From contig CAWATZ010000003.1 of assembly GCA_963784995.1 (NCBI GenBank), forward strand, positions 930,001 to 994,000: DNA of 64,000 nucleotides, written 5' to 3'. This document shows, piece after piece, positions 17,929 through 28,799 of the stretch. Position 1 is the first letter of the stretch, and the number at the start of each line of letters is the position of its first letter. Under the pieces are notes generated by a model, which had not been told where the DNA came from, searched no databases, and saw only the letters and a list, made by a program, of their open reading frames with translations. This DNA is from CAWATZ01 sp963784995 (GTDB lineage: Bacteria; Planctomycetota; Planctomycetia; Gemmatales; Gemmataceae). The position numbers were made by a program, and so were the translations under genes.

Positions 17929-20900
17929 ATGACGAAGCGTCTCCTCGTGTCCACCTCGGTTGGCGTCCTCGGCCTGGCCGCATTGCTGGTCCTGCCCTGG
18001 CCGCGAGGGACTCCTTCGCAGGCCGCTCCGCCGGCCGCTCCGACTCAGGCCCCGAACGACTTCAATCGCCAGATCCTGCCCCTGCTGTCGGAACACTGCT
18101 TCGCCTGTCACGGGCCCGACCAGAGCAAACGCAAGGCCAAGCTCCGGCTGGACACGAAGGAGGGGGCTTTCGGCGAGCTGCGCGATGGTGGGCACGCCAT
18201 CGTTCCCGGCAAGCTCGACCAGAGCGAGCTGATCGCGCGCATCACCGCCACGGAGCCCGAGCAGGTGATGCCGCCGCCGGGCAAGGGCAAGAAGCTCTCC
18301 GCCGCACAGGTCGCCTTGCTCAAGCGCTGGGTGGAACTCGGCGCTCCCTGGTCGGTTCACTGGTCGTACGTCGCCCCGGTCAAGCCGGCCGTGCCCGCGC
18401 TCAAGGATTCCTGGGTCCGCGATCCGATCGACGCCTTTATCCTGGCCCGCCTCCAGAAGGAGGGGCTGAGGCCGCAGCCCGAGGCCGGCAAGACCACGCT
18501 GCTGCGCCGGGTCACGCTCGACCTGACCGGGCTGCCGCCGACGCCGGAAGAGGTGGACGCCTTCCTGGCCGACAACAGCCCCGATGCCTACGAGAAGGTG
18601 GTCGATCGGCTGTTGCAGTCGCCCCGCTTCGGCGAACACTGGGCCCGGCTGTGGCTGGACGTGGCTCGCTACGGCGACACGCACGGGCTGCACCTGGACA
18701 ATTACCGCGAGATCTGGCCCTATCGCGACTGGGTCATCAACGCCTTCAACCGCAACATGCGTTTCGACCAGTTCCTCGTCGAGCAGCTGGCCGGCGACCT
18801 GCTGCCCGACGCCACGCTCGATCAGGTCGTGGCCACCGGCTTCTGCCGCTGCCACGTTACCACCAGCGAGGGCGGCTCGATCGAGGAGGAAGTCTACGTT
18901 CGCAACGTGGTCGATCGGGTGGACACATTCGGCACCGCCTTCCTGGGCCTGTCGGTCGGCTGCGCCCGCTGCCACGATCACAAGTACGACCCGGTGAAGA
19001 CCAAGGAGTATTACCAGCTGTTCGCCTTCTTCAACAGCATTGACGGCAAGCCGCTGGACGGCAACGCCGCTCGCCATCCGCCGGTGGTCCGCGTCGCCTC
19101 GGCCGAGCAGCGCGAACAGCTGGCCCGCTTGCAGGGCAAGGTGGATGAGGTCAAGCGCAAGATCGCCAAGCAGCTGGCCCAGGTCAAGTACGAGGAACCG
19201 CCCCAGGTCAAGGAACCGGCCGGGTCGCAACCAAGCGAGCACGTCTGGATCGATGACGGCCTGCCCCCGGGCAGCACGGTTGTCCAGGGTGGCGGCATTA
19301 ACAAACCGTGGAGCTTCGTCGAGAAGCCGGTCAAACCGTTCAGCGGCAAGAAGGTGCTGCGGCACAAGGCGACCGATCTGAGCCAGAACGTGCTGCATCC
19401 GGTCGAGCCGGGGCTGGTGGTCGGCAAGGGAGACAAGCTCTTCGCCCACGTCTGGCTTGACCCGGCCAACCCGCCGCGCGAGATCATGCTTCAGTGGCAC
19501 ACGGATACGTGGCGGCACCGGGCCTACTGGGGTGAGGATGCGATTCCCTTTGGGAACGCCGGCACCACGGAGCGCCTGTCGCTGGGACCGCTGCCGGAAA
19601 AGGGCAAGTGGGTGCGGCTGGAAGTCGATGCCGAAAAGGTCGGCATCAAGCCGGGAATGACCATCGTCGGCTGGGCGTTCACCCAGCACGGCGGCACCGT
19701 TTACTGGGACAAGTCCGGTCTGCTGACGCAGACCCCCCAGAGCGGGCAGCAGGCCGACTCGCTGGCCGCCTGGCTGAAGAAGGTGCAGTCTGCCAACGGT
19801 GCGGGTCTGCCCAAACCGGTCGCGGATGCTGTCAAAGTGGCCCCGAACCGGCGGAACCAGGCACAGAACAAGCTGCTGCGGGAGTACTTCCTCGAATACG
19901 TCTGGAGCAAGACGCGCGCCACCTTTGCTCCGCTGAACAAGGAGCTGGCCGCAGCCGAGAAGGCACTGGCCGACCTGGACAAGCAGCTGCCCTCGACGCT
20001 GGTCTTCAAGGAGCTGGCGCAGCCCCGGCCGGCTTACATCCTCAAGCGCGGCGAATACGACCAGCGTGGCGACAAGGTGGAGCGCGGCACGCCGGCCTTC
20101 CTGCCGCCGCTGCCGGCCCAGTTGCCGCGCAACCGGCTTGGTCTGGCGCGCTGGGTCGTTTCGCGCGACAACCCGCTGACGGCCCGGGTCGCGGTCAATC
20201 GGTTCTGGCAGAACCTGTTTGGCGCGGGCCTGGTCAAGACCACCGAGGACTTCGGCGTCCAGGGCGAAGCGCCCAGCCATTTCAAGCTGCTGGACTTCTT
20301 CGCGGTCCAGTTCCAGGAGGAGGGCTGGGACACAAAGCGGCTATTGCGGCGCATGGTTCTGTCCAGCACCTATCGGCAATCGTCGCGCGTGACTGCCGAG
20401 GCGCTGGCGAAAGATCCGAGCAACCGGCTGCTGGCCCGGGGACCGCGCTACCGGATGGACGCCGAGATACTGCGCGACCAGGCGCTGTTTGTCAGCGGGC
20501 TGCTGCAACCCAAGATCGGCGGCCCGAGCGTCAAGGTGCCACAGCCGGGCGGCCTGTGGGAGGCGGTCGCCTACACCGGCAGCAACACGGCCCGCTTCAC
20601 TCCGGACACCGGCCCCGAGAAGGTGCATCGGCGCAGCCTGTACACCTTCTGGAAGCGGACGTCGCCGCCGCCGCAGATGAGCGCCCTGGATGCTCCTTCC
20701 CGCGAGTCCTGCACGGTCCGCCGTGAGCGGACCAACACGCCGCTCCAGGCGCTGCTGCTGCTCAACGAGCCGCAGTTTGTCGAGTCGGCCCGAGTCCTGG
20801 CCGAGCGGTCGATGCGCGAGGGCAGCCCTTCCCCCGAGACGCGGATTCGCTCGCTGTTCAAGCGGGCTGTCGGCCGGGCCCCGGATGAGCGCGAGGTTCA

Positions 20901-21084
20901 GGAGTTAGTGTCGGCATACCAGGACTTCCTGGCCGCGTACAGCAAGGACCCGACAGCGGCCCAGAAACTGATTGGCGTGGGCGAGACCAAACCGGATAGC
21001 AAGCTGAACCCGGGCGAGCTGGCGGCGTTGACCATGATCGCCAACCTGGTCTTCAACCTGGATGAGATGCTGAACAAGGGGTAG
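17929..21084 (+). CDS. PSCyt1-DUF1549-DUF1553 (PSD1) cytochrome-like protein
   Basis: A 1051-residue planctomycete-type protein. A signal peptide (TKRLLVSTSVGVLGLAALLVL) leads to an N-terminal planctomycete cytochrome C domain with CFACHG near residue 60, which could bind haem c. DUF1549 follows (DPIDAFILARLQKEGLRP, LTGLPPTPEEVDAFL), with a second CARCHD motif near 347. DUF1553 forms the C-terminus (NPLTARVAVNRFWQNLFG; SCTVRRERTNTPLQALLLLN). An insertion of ~230 residues between the two domains resembles a concanavalin/LamG-like beta domain. It is expected in the periplasm or paryphoplasm. A DUF1501 gene follows, as is usual; the function of this pair is not established. A GAGG-like site precedes the ATG. 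Confidence 0.93.
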   Translation: MTKRLLVSTSVGVLGLAALLVLPWPRGTPSQAAPPAAPTQAPNDFNRQILPLLSEHCFACHGPDQSKRKAKLRLDTKEGAFGELRDGGHAIVPGKLDQSELIARITATEPEQVMPPPGKGKKLSAAQVALLKRWVELGAPWSVHWSYVAPVKPAVPALKDSWVRDPIDAFILARLQKEGLRPQPEAGKTTLLRRVTLDLTGLPPTPEEVDAFLADNSPDAYEKVVDRLLQSPRFGEHWARLWLDVARYGDTHGLHLDNYREIWPYRDWVINAFNRNMRFDQFLVEQLAGDLLPDATLDQVVATGFCRCHVTTSEGGSIEEEVYVRNVVDRVDTFGTAFLGLSVGCARCHDHKYDPVKTKEYYQLFAFFNSIDGKPLDGNAARHPPVVRVASAEQREQLARLQGKVDEVKRKIAKQLAQVKYEEPPQVKEPAGSQPSEHVWIDDGLPPGSTVVQGGGINKPWSFVEKPVKPFSGKKVLRHKATDLSQNVLHPVEPGLVVGKGDKLFAHVWLDPANPPREIMLQWHTDTWRHRAYWGEDAIPFGNAGTTERLSLGPLPEKGKWVRLEVDAEKVGIKPGMTIVGWAFTQHGGTVYWDKSGLLTQTPQSGQQADSLAAWLKKVQSANGAGLPKPVADAVKVAPNRRNQAQNKLLREYFLEYVWSKTRATFAPLNKELAAAEKALADLDKQLPSTLVFKELAQPRPAYILKRGEYDQRGDKVERGTPAFLPPLPAQLPRNRLGLARWVVSRDNPLTARVAVNRFWQNLFGAGLVKTTEDFGVQGEAPSHFKLLDFFAVQFQEEGWDTKRLLRRMVLSSTYRQSSRVTAEALAKDPSNRLLARGPRYRMDAEILRDQALFVSGLLQPKIGGPSVKVPQPGGLWEAVAYTGSNTARFTPDTGPEKVHRRSLYTFWKRTSPPPQMSALDAPSRESCTVRRERTNTPLQALLLLNEPQFVESARVLAERSMREGSPSPETRIRSLFKRAVGRAPDEREVQELVSAYQDFLAAYSKDPTAAQKLIGVGETKPDSKLNPGELAALTMIANLVFNLDEMLNKG

Positions 21085-21086
21085 GA

Positions 21087-21186
21087 ACACAAGCCCGAAG
21101 CGCCAGCGCCGGGATCTTCCGACCGTCCCGGCGCTGGCGCTTCGGGCTTGTGTCGGAGTCCCGGCGCTGGCGCTTCGGGCTTGTGT
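21087..21186. repeat. perfect 28-bp inverted repeat plus a third direct copy of one arm
   Basis: Arms 21087-21114 and 21126-21153 are exact reverse complements with an 11-base loop. The right arm is repeated at 21159-21186. It lies between the DUF1549/1553 stop and the DUF1501 start. The arm-loop-arm-plus-extra-arm layout is the same as at 10416-10520, although the sequence is unrelated. Confidence 0.93.
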
Positions 21187-21215
21187 GAAGATAGGAACAC
21201 CGCGAGGTAACGTTC

Positions 21216-22675
21216 ATGAACCCGATCCACGAATCCCTGCAGTTGCTGACCCGCCGCCACTTCTTCCGCCAGGCCGGTCTGGGCCTGGGCACGGCCGCGC
21301 TGGCGTCTCTGCTGGGCCAGCCCGCCTGCTCCGCCGAGGCCGTGACAGCGACCGGCGGCTTACCCGACCTCCCACACTTCGCACCGAAGGCGAAACGGGC
21401 CATCTACCTGTTCATGAACGGTGGCCCCTCGCAGATGGACCTCTGGGACTACAAGCCGAAGATGAACGACCTGTTCGACAAGGATCTGCCCGACACGATC
21501 CGCAAGGGCCAGCGGCTGACCACCATGACCAGTGGGCAGTCGCGCTTTCCCGTGGCTCCTTCCAAGTACAAGTTCGCCCAGCACGGCAAATGTGGCCGCT
21601 GGGTCAGCGAGCTGCTTCCCTGGACCGCGAAGCTCGTGGACGACATCGCCCTGATCAAGTCGGTCAACACCGAGGCGATCAACCACGATCCGGCCGTGAC
21701 GTACATCTGCACCGGCCACCAGCTTCCGGGCCGGCCGAGCCTGGGCGCCTGGCTCAGCTACGGACTGGGCACGCTCAACCAGAACCTGCCGGCCTTCGTG
21801 GTCATGACCGCATCGTGGACCGGTCGCAAGGAGGCTCAGGCGATCTACAATCGCCTCTGGGGCAGCGGCACCCTGCCCAGCAAGCACCAGGGCGTCGCCC
21901 TGCGGTCGCAGGGCGATCCGGTGCTGTTCCTGTCCAATCCGCCCGGTGTCGATGACCACGCCCGGCGGCGCATGCTCGACGCCCTGGCCCGGCTCAACCA
22001 GAAGCAGTTCGACGAGATCGGCGACCCCGAGACCCAGGCCCGCATTGCCCAGTACGAGATGGCCTTCCGGATGCAATCGTCCGTGCCCGAGCTGACCGAC
22101 CTGAGCAAGGAACCGAAGAGCATCCTGGAGACGTACGGCCCCGACGTTCACAAGCCAGGGACGTTTGCCGCCAGCTGTCTGCTGGCCCGCCGGCTGGTCG
22201 AGCGCGGGTGCGCTTCGTGCAGATCTTCCATCGCGGCTGGGACCAACACGCCAATATCTCCGGCGACCTGCCCAATCAGTGCCGGGACGTCGATCAGGCC
22301 TGCTACGCCCTGGTCACCGACCTGAAGCAGCGCGGCCTGCTCGACGACACCCTGGTGATCTGGGGCGGCGAGTTCGGCCGGACCATCTACTGCCAGGGCA
22401 AGCTGACCCGCGACAACTACGGCCGGGACCATCATCCGCGCTGCTTCCCGATCTGGATGGCCGGCGGCGGCATCAAGCCGGGCATCGTCCACGGCGAGAC
22501 CGACGAGTTCAGCTACAACGTGACCGAGAATCCGGTCCACATTCACGACATGAATGCAACGATCCTGCACTGCCTGGGCATCGACCATCGCCGGCTATCG
22601 GTCAAGTTCCAGGGACTGGACCTGCGGCTGACCGGCGTGGAGGAGCATCACCCGGTAAAGGAGATTTTGCTGTAG
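21216..22675 (+). CDS. DUF1501 (sulfatase/phosphatase-like fold) Tat-exported protein, frameshifted
   Basis: The N-terminus has a twin-arginine signal (LTRRHFFRQAGLGLGTAALASLL). The body carries DUF1501 hallmarks: YLFMNGGPSQMDLWDYKP, YICTGHQLPGRPSLGAWLSYG, VIWGGEFGRT and DNYGRDHHPRCFPIWMAGGG. DUF1501 is related to the alkaline phosphatase/sulfatase superfamily. The frame breaks near 22205, where GCGGGTGCG needs one more G to give LVERGVRFVQIFHRGWDQH; loss of one G in a run explains it. The repaired protein is about 486 residues, a normal length. It is the usual partner of the DUF1549/1553 gene just upstream. Confidence 0.9.
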
Positions 22676-22704
22676 GGCAAGCGGCAGAAAGCATCCGCCC
22701 CACC

Positions 22705-22862
22705 TCCTGAGACAGGCTGCTTGCCAGCCTGCCAACTCTGTTGTGGGTGGCAGAGAGGCCGGAAGGTGTCCGTCGCTGACGGAGGAGTGTCAGAGGGCGT
22801 CGTTTTTCTGCGTGCCTGCCACCTGCCAGGGTATTCGGGGCGGGTTGGCGGACTCCTTCCGT
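22705..22862 (-). repeat. dispersed intergenic repeat A, copy 2 (inverted)
   Basis: Reads on the minus strand GACGGAAGGAGTC, CCCGAATACCCTGG and GGTGGCAGGCACGCAG, as in 17600-17780. It fills the gap between two convergent genes, and the stop codon of the kinase gene lies at its edge. Confidence 0.75.
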
Positions 22863-25800
22863 CAATTCCTGGCATCGCCCGAATGTCCGGCAGGGCCCTG
22901 GAGCAACTGTTCGGCTTCGCGGCGGAGGATTCGCCATTCCAACCGCTTGGTCCAGTCGGTCGGCGGGGCCTGCTCAGCGGCCTGGACTGCCTTCTCCAGC
23001 CACTTCCTCGCGTCCTCAGGCTGTCCGAGCTGGTGGTGGGCCATCGCCAGGAAAACAAAGTTGATCGCCGTCCTGCCCTTGTCATTCCGTTTGCTCGCCT
23101 CGCTCAGGTCGGACACGGCCTCCTTGTACTTTCCGGCGCGATAGAGAATGGCCCCGAGGGTGCTCCTGGCAGTGCTGTCCCTGGGCAACGACCTCACGGC
23201 GGCTTGTGCCAGCTTGACGGCCGGGGCCAGGTCGGGAACCGCATCTGGAGCCAGGGCACACAGGGACGCCACCGCGTTTGCGACCTGGGGGGAAGCGGCC
23301 TTGCCAAAGCGCTGCAGCGCGGTCGCACAGGTGTTGGAATACTCCCGCCGCTCGCCGAGTTGGAGTTGGAGCAAAGCGTACGCATGCCAGAAAGAAGGAT
23401 GGGCATTCGGGGCTGCGATAACCCTGGCCAACCGCGGCGCGGCTTGCTGCCACTGGCCCAATTCAGCGTGAGCGTAGACCTGGCCAACTTCCGACAGACC
23501 TTGCTTCAGCGCAAGTGCTTTCTCGAAAGCCTGCTTTGCTTCTGCCGTTTTGCCGAGTTGATTGAGAGCCAGGCCCCGGCGGAAGTGGAGGTCCCCTCTC
23601 GTCGGCTCGATCGAAGACAGGCACCCGAGGTGAAACGACACCCCGAACACGAACCCGGCCCGCTCTTGCTCGGCGATCTGGTCCAGGTGCCAGCGGGGGG
23701 CGGCGACCTCCAGCCGCTGCCGTTTCGCGAGTCGGTGGTCCTCCAGGTTGCGAGGGGCTTCCCAGAGGTAGAGCCCGTCGGGGGTTCGGAAGATCAGCCA
23801 CCGTCCGTCCGGGCTGAATTTCAGATTGTCCGGGCTGAGAAGGCCCGCCTGAACCGCCTTCTTCCCTGGCAGTTGCGGGATGGGCATTTCCTGGCCTGTG
23901 CGGGCGTCAACCATCCGCAGCACTCCGTCCCGGGTGCAGACCACGATCCGCTCGCCGTCGGGGCTGAAAGTCGGTCCCCCGTAGAACCCTTGGACCTTGA
24001 GCGCAAGCACCTCCTGGCCGGTTCGCGTGTCGTACACCTTCAGGCCGCTGCGGTCGTGGGCTGCGATCCGCGTTCCGTCCGGGCTGAAGCGTTGCATCCA
24101 GAGCTGTTCTGATCCCTTGACCGTGAGGACTTCCTGACCCGTCCGCGCGTCAAACACTCGGATCACTCCGTCCTCGCCCGAGGCCGCGATCCGCGTCCCA
24201 TCCGGGCTGAACAGCGGGCGATAGAGTTTTCCCGGTCTCTTGAGAGCCAGTGTCTCCTGGCCGGTCTGCACGTCGTAAAGCCGGATCACCCAGTCCTCGC
24301 CGCGGTCGGCGATCCGCGTCCCGTCCGGGCTGAACTCGGGTGCGTCTCCCAGACCCCTCTGCTTCCTGAGGCCCTTGAGGGTACAGAGTTCCCGGCCTGT
24401 TTGCGCATCGTAAATCCACACCTTCCCGTTTCGGCCCCAGGTCTGAACCCGCCCTCCGTCGGGGCTAAAACTCTGGCCGCCGTAAAACGCCCTCCCCACG
24501 AGGGTGAAAGTCTTCTGGCCGGTCCGCGCATCGTACAGCTCCGTGACCCCATCGTCATCGCGATTCGCGAAGGCCTGCGATGTGACAGCGATCCACGTTG
24601 CGTCCGGGCTGAAAACGGGATGATAGCCCGGCTGTCTCCCGTGGAGGCGTGTCTGTCGGCCGGTTCGCAGGTCAACGCGCCAAACGTCCCACGGCTTGCC
24701 CACCAGGTCAAGCCGGTCGCGCGGCTGGAACACCTGGAGCAGCAACTGCGTTCCGTCTGGACTGAGCGCGACCGCGTCATGCTGACTGACCGGGAAGGCC
24801 AGGTTTGCCGGTACGATCCGAGCGTCATACACCCGCACCACCCCGTCGCTGCCGACGGCGGCAATCCGCGTCCCCTCCGGACTGAACACCGGGCGAGAGA
24901 GGCGCGCCGGCGATTTGTTTGGGGGCGACTCCTGGCCGGTCCGCACGTCATACGTTCGCACCACTCCGTCGCTGCCGACGGTGGCAATTCGTGTCCCGTC
25001 CGGGCTGAACACCGGCATGCTCCCGGCGTACGCCGGGAGTTTCAGCTCCCGGACCTCCTGGCCCGTCCTGGTGTCGTACACCTGCACGGGTCCCTCATTC
25101 CAGGGCGCCAGCGCGATCCGTGTGCCGTCCGGGCTGAGGACCAGCCGGGGGAGTGGCACGGCCCCCCGGAAGGCGAGGACCTCCTTGCCGGTCTGGACGT
25201 CGAACACGCGCACCATCCCGCTGGGGCAGCCTCCAATGACCCGAGCCCCGTCAGGGCTGAACAGCGGATCGTGGAGGAGTTCCGGGGCCTGGACGTTGGC
25301 GATTTCCTGGCCGGTCCGTGCGTCGAAGACCATCAGGGTCTTTGCGTCTGGCCCACTCCCGCCGCTGCACGCCAGCCGGGTCCCGTCCTGGCTCAATGTC
25401 CAGTACTGCGGACCCTTCTTGAAGGCGAGCGTTTCCTTCCCGGTCCGGGCGTCGTACGTAACGCCCTTCGCCGTCAACCTGGTCCCGGCCGGATTGAACA
25501 GCAGCGGGGAGGACTGTGCTGGCCCCGGAAAAGTCAGGGTTTCCTGGCCAGTCCGAGCATCAAACACGCGCACCCTTGGGACCAGCGCATTTTGACATTC
25601 GTGAAGGGCCAGGACCGAATGGATTCCAGATGGGTATCCAGGGACCGCCAGTGACGCGACTGTTTGTGCAGCCAGGACCTGAAGGTCCCGTCGGGTTACC
25701 TTGGCTTCGCAGGCGGCAATCCGCGTCCCATCCGGGCTGAACACCAATCCCGTCAGGCCCCTCATTCCCTTGAGGGCGGCGACTTCCTTGCCGGTCCAGG

Positions 25801-27449
25801 CGTCACGTACCACCGCAGCTCCCTTCGCTCCCTGCGTCGTGATCCGCCTTCCATCAGGACTGAAGACGGGTATCAAGTCGTCGCTGACGGAGGGGTCGGA
25901 ACTGCGGAAGGAAAACAGCTCGGCGTGACACTGGGCGTTGAGATAGTGCCAATCCCAGCCGCGCAGCTCCGGCTTGCACTCCGCCAGCCGCTGCTCCGCC
26001 TGGGCCGCGTCGTTGTCCCGCAGGGCCGCATCGGCCAGGAAGACCTGGTTGAGATTGAGCGCCCGCTTGAGCGCGTCACGGGCCTCTTCCGCCTTCTGCC
26101 GCTGGATTTCCTCCTGGACCTGGGCGGCTTCGGCCCTCTTTCGCTGTTCCTCTTCGGCCGTTCGCGCCTTCTCGGCCTGCTTGCGCTGCTGCTCCTCCGC
26201 CAGCTGGGCCTTCTCTGCCTCCGTCCGCGCCTCCGTCTCCGCCTGGTAAGCCGCATTGATTCGGGCATTGGAGACCAGGCCGATCACCAGCCCCGCCAAC
26301 GCCAGTGCAGCCAGGCCGCTGACACCCAGAAGCCCAAGCAGTACGTGCCGCCGCTTCCGCTCCTCGGCCGCCCGGACTTCCGCCGCGGCCCGCTCCTGCT
26401 CCGCCTGCCGGGCCCGCTCCTCGACCGCTGTCAGGTGTGCTGTCACTGCCTCCGCGACTTCACCGGCGTGGCGCGGCCGGTCGTCCCGTTGTGCCGCCAG
26501 GCAGCGCTTCGCCAGCGCGATCAGCTCCGCATCGGCCCCACACTCATCCAATCGAACGAAGGCTTCCCCCATCGCCGCTCCGCGGACCTTGTCCCACAGG
26601 GCATCCCTGGAACCAATGTAGGCCGGCCGGCCGGTGAGGACCTCGCACAGCATCGCTCCCAGGCTGAACACGTCGGCCCGCTCGTCCACCGGCTCACTGC
26701 GGGCCTGCTCCGGCGGCATGTACGCCGGCGTCCCCACCACGCCCGTCCGCGAATCCTCCGCCGTCGAACCCGAGCGGTTGGTCTGGATGGCCGGGCCACT
26801 GTCACCCTCTGGGCCGCGCCGCGCTCTCTGCCGGCCCTGGTCGCAGCACCTTGGCCAGACCCCAATCCATCACCTGGACTTCGCCGAAGCCGCCGACCAT
26901 CACGTTCGATGGTTTCAGGTCGCGATGGATGACGCCTTGCGAGTGGGCGTAGGCCACGGTCTGGCACACCTGGGCGAAGATGCCCAGGAACCGCCCCAGG
27001 TCCTGCCGCACGTCGGTCCGCTGGCGCAGCAGTTCGGCCAGGGTGTGGCCCTTGACCAGCTTCATGGTGAAGTAGGGCCTGTTGTCGGCGAACCGGCCCA
27101 GTTCGTAGACCGGGGCCACGCCGGGGTGCTGCAGTTGCCCGGCGATCTGTGCCTCCTCCAGGAAGCGTTGAACCAGGTCCGGCCGATCGCGGTGCTGGTC
27201 CAGCAGCACCTTGACGGCCAGTTCCCGGCCCAGTTCGGTGTCGCGCCCCTTGAAGACGGCGCCCATGCCGCCACGGCCGATCTCGTCGAACAGCAGGTTC
27301 CGTCCCGCCGCGGCTGAAGGCGCCGTGGGCCCTGCATCGACCTCCGGCTTTTTTGGTGCGTACGGTGTGGTCAAGATGTTGTCCGACCCTGCGGCGAGCC
27401 AATCGCCGGTGCGATCCGCGTCGGCACCGCGTTGTTGTTCATTGGGCAT
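22862..27449 (-). CDS. serine/threonine protein kinase with membrane span, WD40-like propellers and TPRs, frameshifted once
   Basis: The kinase domain (about residues 50-310) has the glycine loop GRGGMGAVFKG, Lys80 in AVKVLL, HRDLKPSN near 175 and MDWGLAK in place of DFG, then GTPAYMPPEQ and DVFSLGAMLCE. A coiled coil rich in Ala, Glu and Arg flanks a membrane segment (LLGLLGVSGLAALALAGLVIG). At least twelve WD40-like blades follow, each with FSPDGTRIA or close variants, and the last ~250 residues carry TPR-like repeats. One base shift near 26830 separates the kinase N-lobe frame from the rest; restoring a base in GGCCCAGAG makes it continuous. Repaired length is about 1530 residues. The start ATG at 27449 has AAGGA upstream. 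It is a signalling receptor of the common planctomycete type. Confidence 0.9.
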
Positions 27450-27530
27450 GGCGACAGTTCCTTCAATAACAGGGACTTGACTTACGGCATCCCCCGTGTC
27501 AGTTGCGTGCCTGCCAACCAACTGGTGGGG

Positions 27531-27914
27531 CTACTCCAGACGCAGCGACAACCAATCCGGGTGTCGCTCGATGATCTCCACGATCCAGGCAAAGGCCGTC
27601 GGCCCCTCGCACCGCTCCGCCCGGGCCATCTGTTCGGCCTGCCAGGGACTCGGCTTGCGGCCGCCGGCGCGAATCACCTCCCGCCAGTGCCGCTCGGCCG
27701 CGCCGTGATTGAGCCGCCGCCGGGAGAGGTTGGACCGCCGCCACAGCAGGACGTAAGGTTCGCGGTCTCGAGCCAGCGGCCAGCACAGGATGTCATTGAA
27801 GGCGGTGAGGTTCTTGCCCCACTGCTTGCCAGGAATCAGGGCCGCCCCGATGACCTCGAAGAACTCCTCGACGGTGCGGAAGTCCCGGCCGTCAATCTCC
27901 ACGATTCGCGGCAA
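27531..27914 (-). CDS. barstar-family protein (putative ribonuclease inhibitor or immunity protein)
   Basis: The first ~55 residues read VEIDGRDFRTVEEFFEVIGAALIP, then WGKNLTAFNDILCW, matching barstar's start (IDG...F...WG.NLDAL.D.L). Barstar binds and blocks barnase-type RNases. The remaining ~70 residues are an extension (LSRRRLNHGAAERHWREVI, FAWIVEIIERHPDWLSLRLE) common in standalone bacterial versions. No barnase-type toxin gene is seen nearby. It is the last gene of a three-gene minus-strand run with a TPR gene and a 69-residue gene. Confidence 0.78.
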   Translation of the reverse strand: MPRIVEIDGRDFRTVEEFFEVIGAALIPGKQWGKNLTAFNDILCWPLARDREPYVLLWRRSNLSRRRLNHGAAERHWREVIRAGGRKPSPWQAEQMARAERCEGPTAFAWIVEIIERHPDWLSLRLE

Positions 27915-27947
27915 CGAAATGCCCTCCGGGTCAGCTGCTGTGGCTGG

Positions 27948-28544
27948 TCAGGCCGAACGCGCTGCCATCAGCTCGCCAAGGAGATCTTGAATCTGTTCCG
28001 CGTAAGGCCCCTTGAGCTGCACAGCGAAAAAGCGGCCCGTGGGGGACTCAAAGAGAACGTCCGCTCCAGACTCGTCTCCCTTGGTTCGTTTGGAGCCGAC
28101 GTCGAAGTGAGCCAGCTGGAGGACTTCCAGGAGACAGCGGAAGCATTCCTCCTTCTTGTCCAGCTGCCGATACGCCTTCGCCTGGCCGATCAACCCATCG
28201 ATGAGGAGCTGCCGAGCGGTTGCCACCCCCTCGGCGTAGACCTTGGCAGCGGCCTGGGGATCGTCTTCAACGTTATCGAGGAAGTGCCCCAACTCGATCG
28301 CAGCCGCGGGCGATCCCTTGTCCAGGTCGATTGCGTGCTGCAATTCCTGCCTGGCTTCATCCAGCTCGTACTTCGGCTGCTCTTGCAGCTGGATCAAGCT
28401 CGCCCGGAGTACGCGCAGGTGAGCATTTCCGGACCAGGTTTCGAGCATGGACTCGACCTCTGCCAGGGCCTTGTCGTATGCCTTCTTGTCCCAGAGCCGG
28501 GAAACCGTCGCCAGCCTCTGCTTGAACGCGCGCGGATTGCTCAT
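27948..28544 (-). CDS. TPR-like protein of unknown function
   Basis: A 198-residue helical protein with two or three TPR-like units (WDKKAYDKALAEVESMLETW, DEARQELQHAIDLDKG, AKAYRQLDKKEECFRCLLEV) followed by ~55 residues of a beta-containing tail (FFAVQLKGPYAEQIQDLLGEL). Its ATG overlaps the stop of the upstream 69-residue gene by four bases, so the two are translationally coupled. The barstar gene starts 33 bases downstream. It is probably a scaffold or partner protein; I do not recognise the family. Confidence 0.75.
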   Translation of the reverse strand: MSNPRAFKQRLATVSRLWDKKAYDKALAEVESMLETWSGNAHLRVLRASLIQLQEQPKYELDEARQELQHAIDLDKGSPAAAIELGHFLDNVEDDPQAAAKVYAEGVATARQLLIDGLIGQAKAYRQLDKKEECFRCLLEVLQLAHFDVGSKRTKGDESGADVLFESPTGRFFAVQLKGPYAEQIQDLLGELMAARSA

Positions 28545-28750
28545 GACCGCCGCCCCTTCCCTTTCTGCTGGAGTCGCTCCACCTGTTCGATCAGCTTTTT
28601 CATCTGGCGTGCTTTCTTGTCCGGTGGGATAGCGGCAGCCAGCTCCTTGATTTCCTTGCAGGTCATCTTCCCGTAGTCACTGTGGTAGGACTTGGACCTT
28701 TTCAGGCTCCCGGGAATGACGTCGTCGGCAATGTCGTCGTCCTGGGCCAC
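28541..28750 (-). CDS. small charged protein, first gene of the barstar operon
   Basis: A 69-residue, strongly charged protein (GTG start) reading PGSLKRSKSYHSDYGKM then TCKEIKELAAAIPPD, with a basic C-terminal helix (KKARQMKKLIEQVERLQQK). There is no known motif. Only a weak GTAGAGAA precedes the start. The 4-base overlap with the TPR gene supports it being real. I do not recognise a function. Confidence 0.65.
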   Translation of the reverse strand: MAQDDDIADDVIPGSLKRSKSYHSDYGKMTCKEIKELAAAIPPDKKARQMKKLIEQVERLQQKGKGRRS

Positions 28751-28799
28751 TTCTCTACCCTACGATTTCGCATTGTGCGGTCTGGAGCCGGAGGCCGGT

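Noticed and set aside
17701..20280. 859-codon open frame on the minus strand
   Set aside because: It lies entirely opposite the DUF1549/DUF1553 gene, has a composition typical of an antisense shadow in high-GC DNA (Arg, Gln, Gly, Leu rich), and shows no motif.
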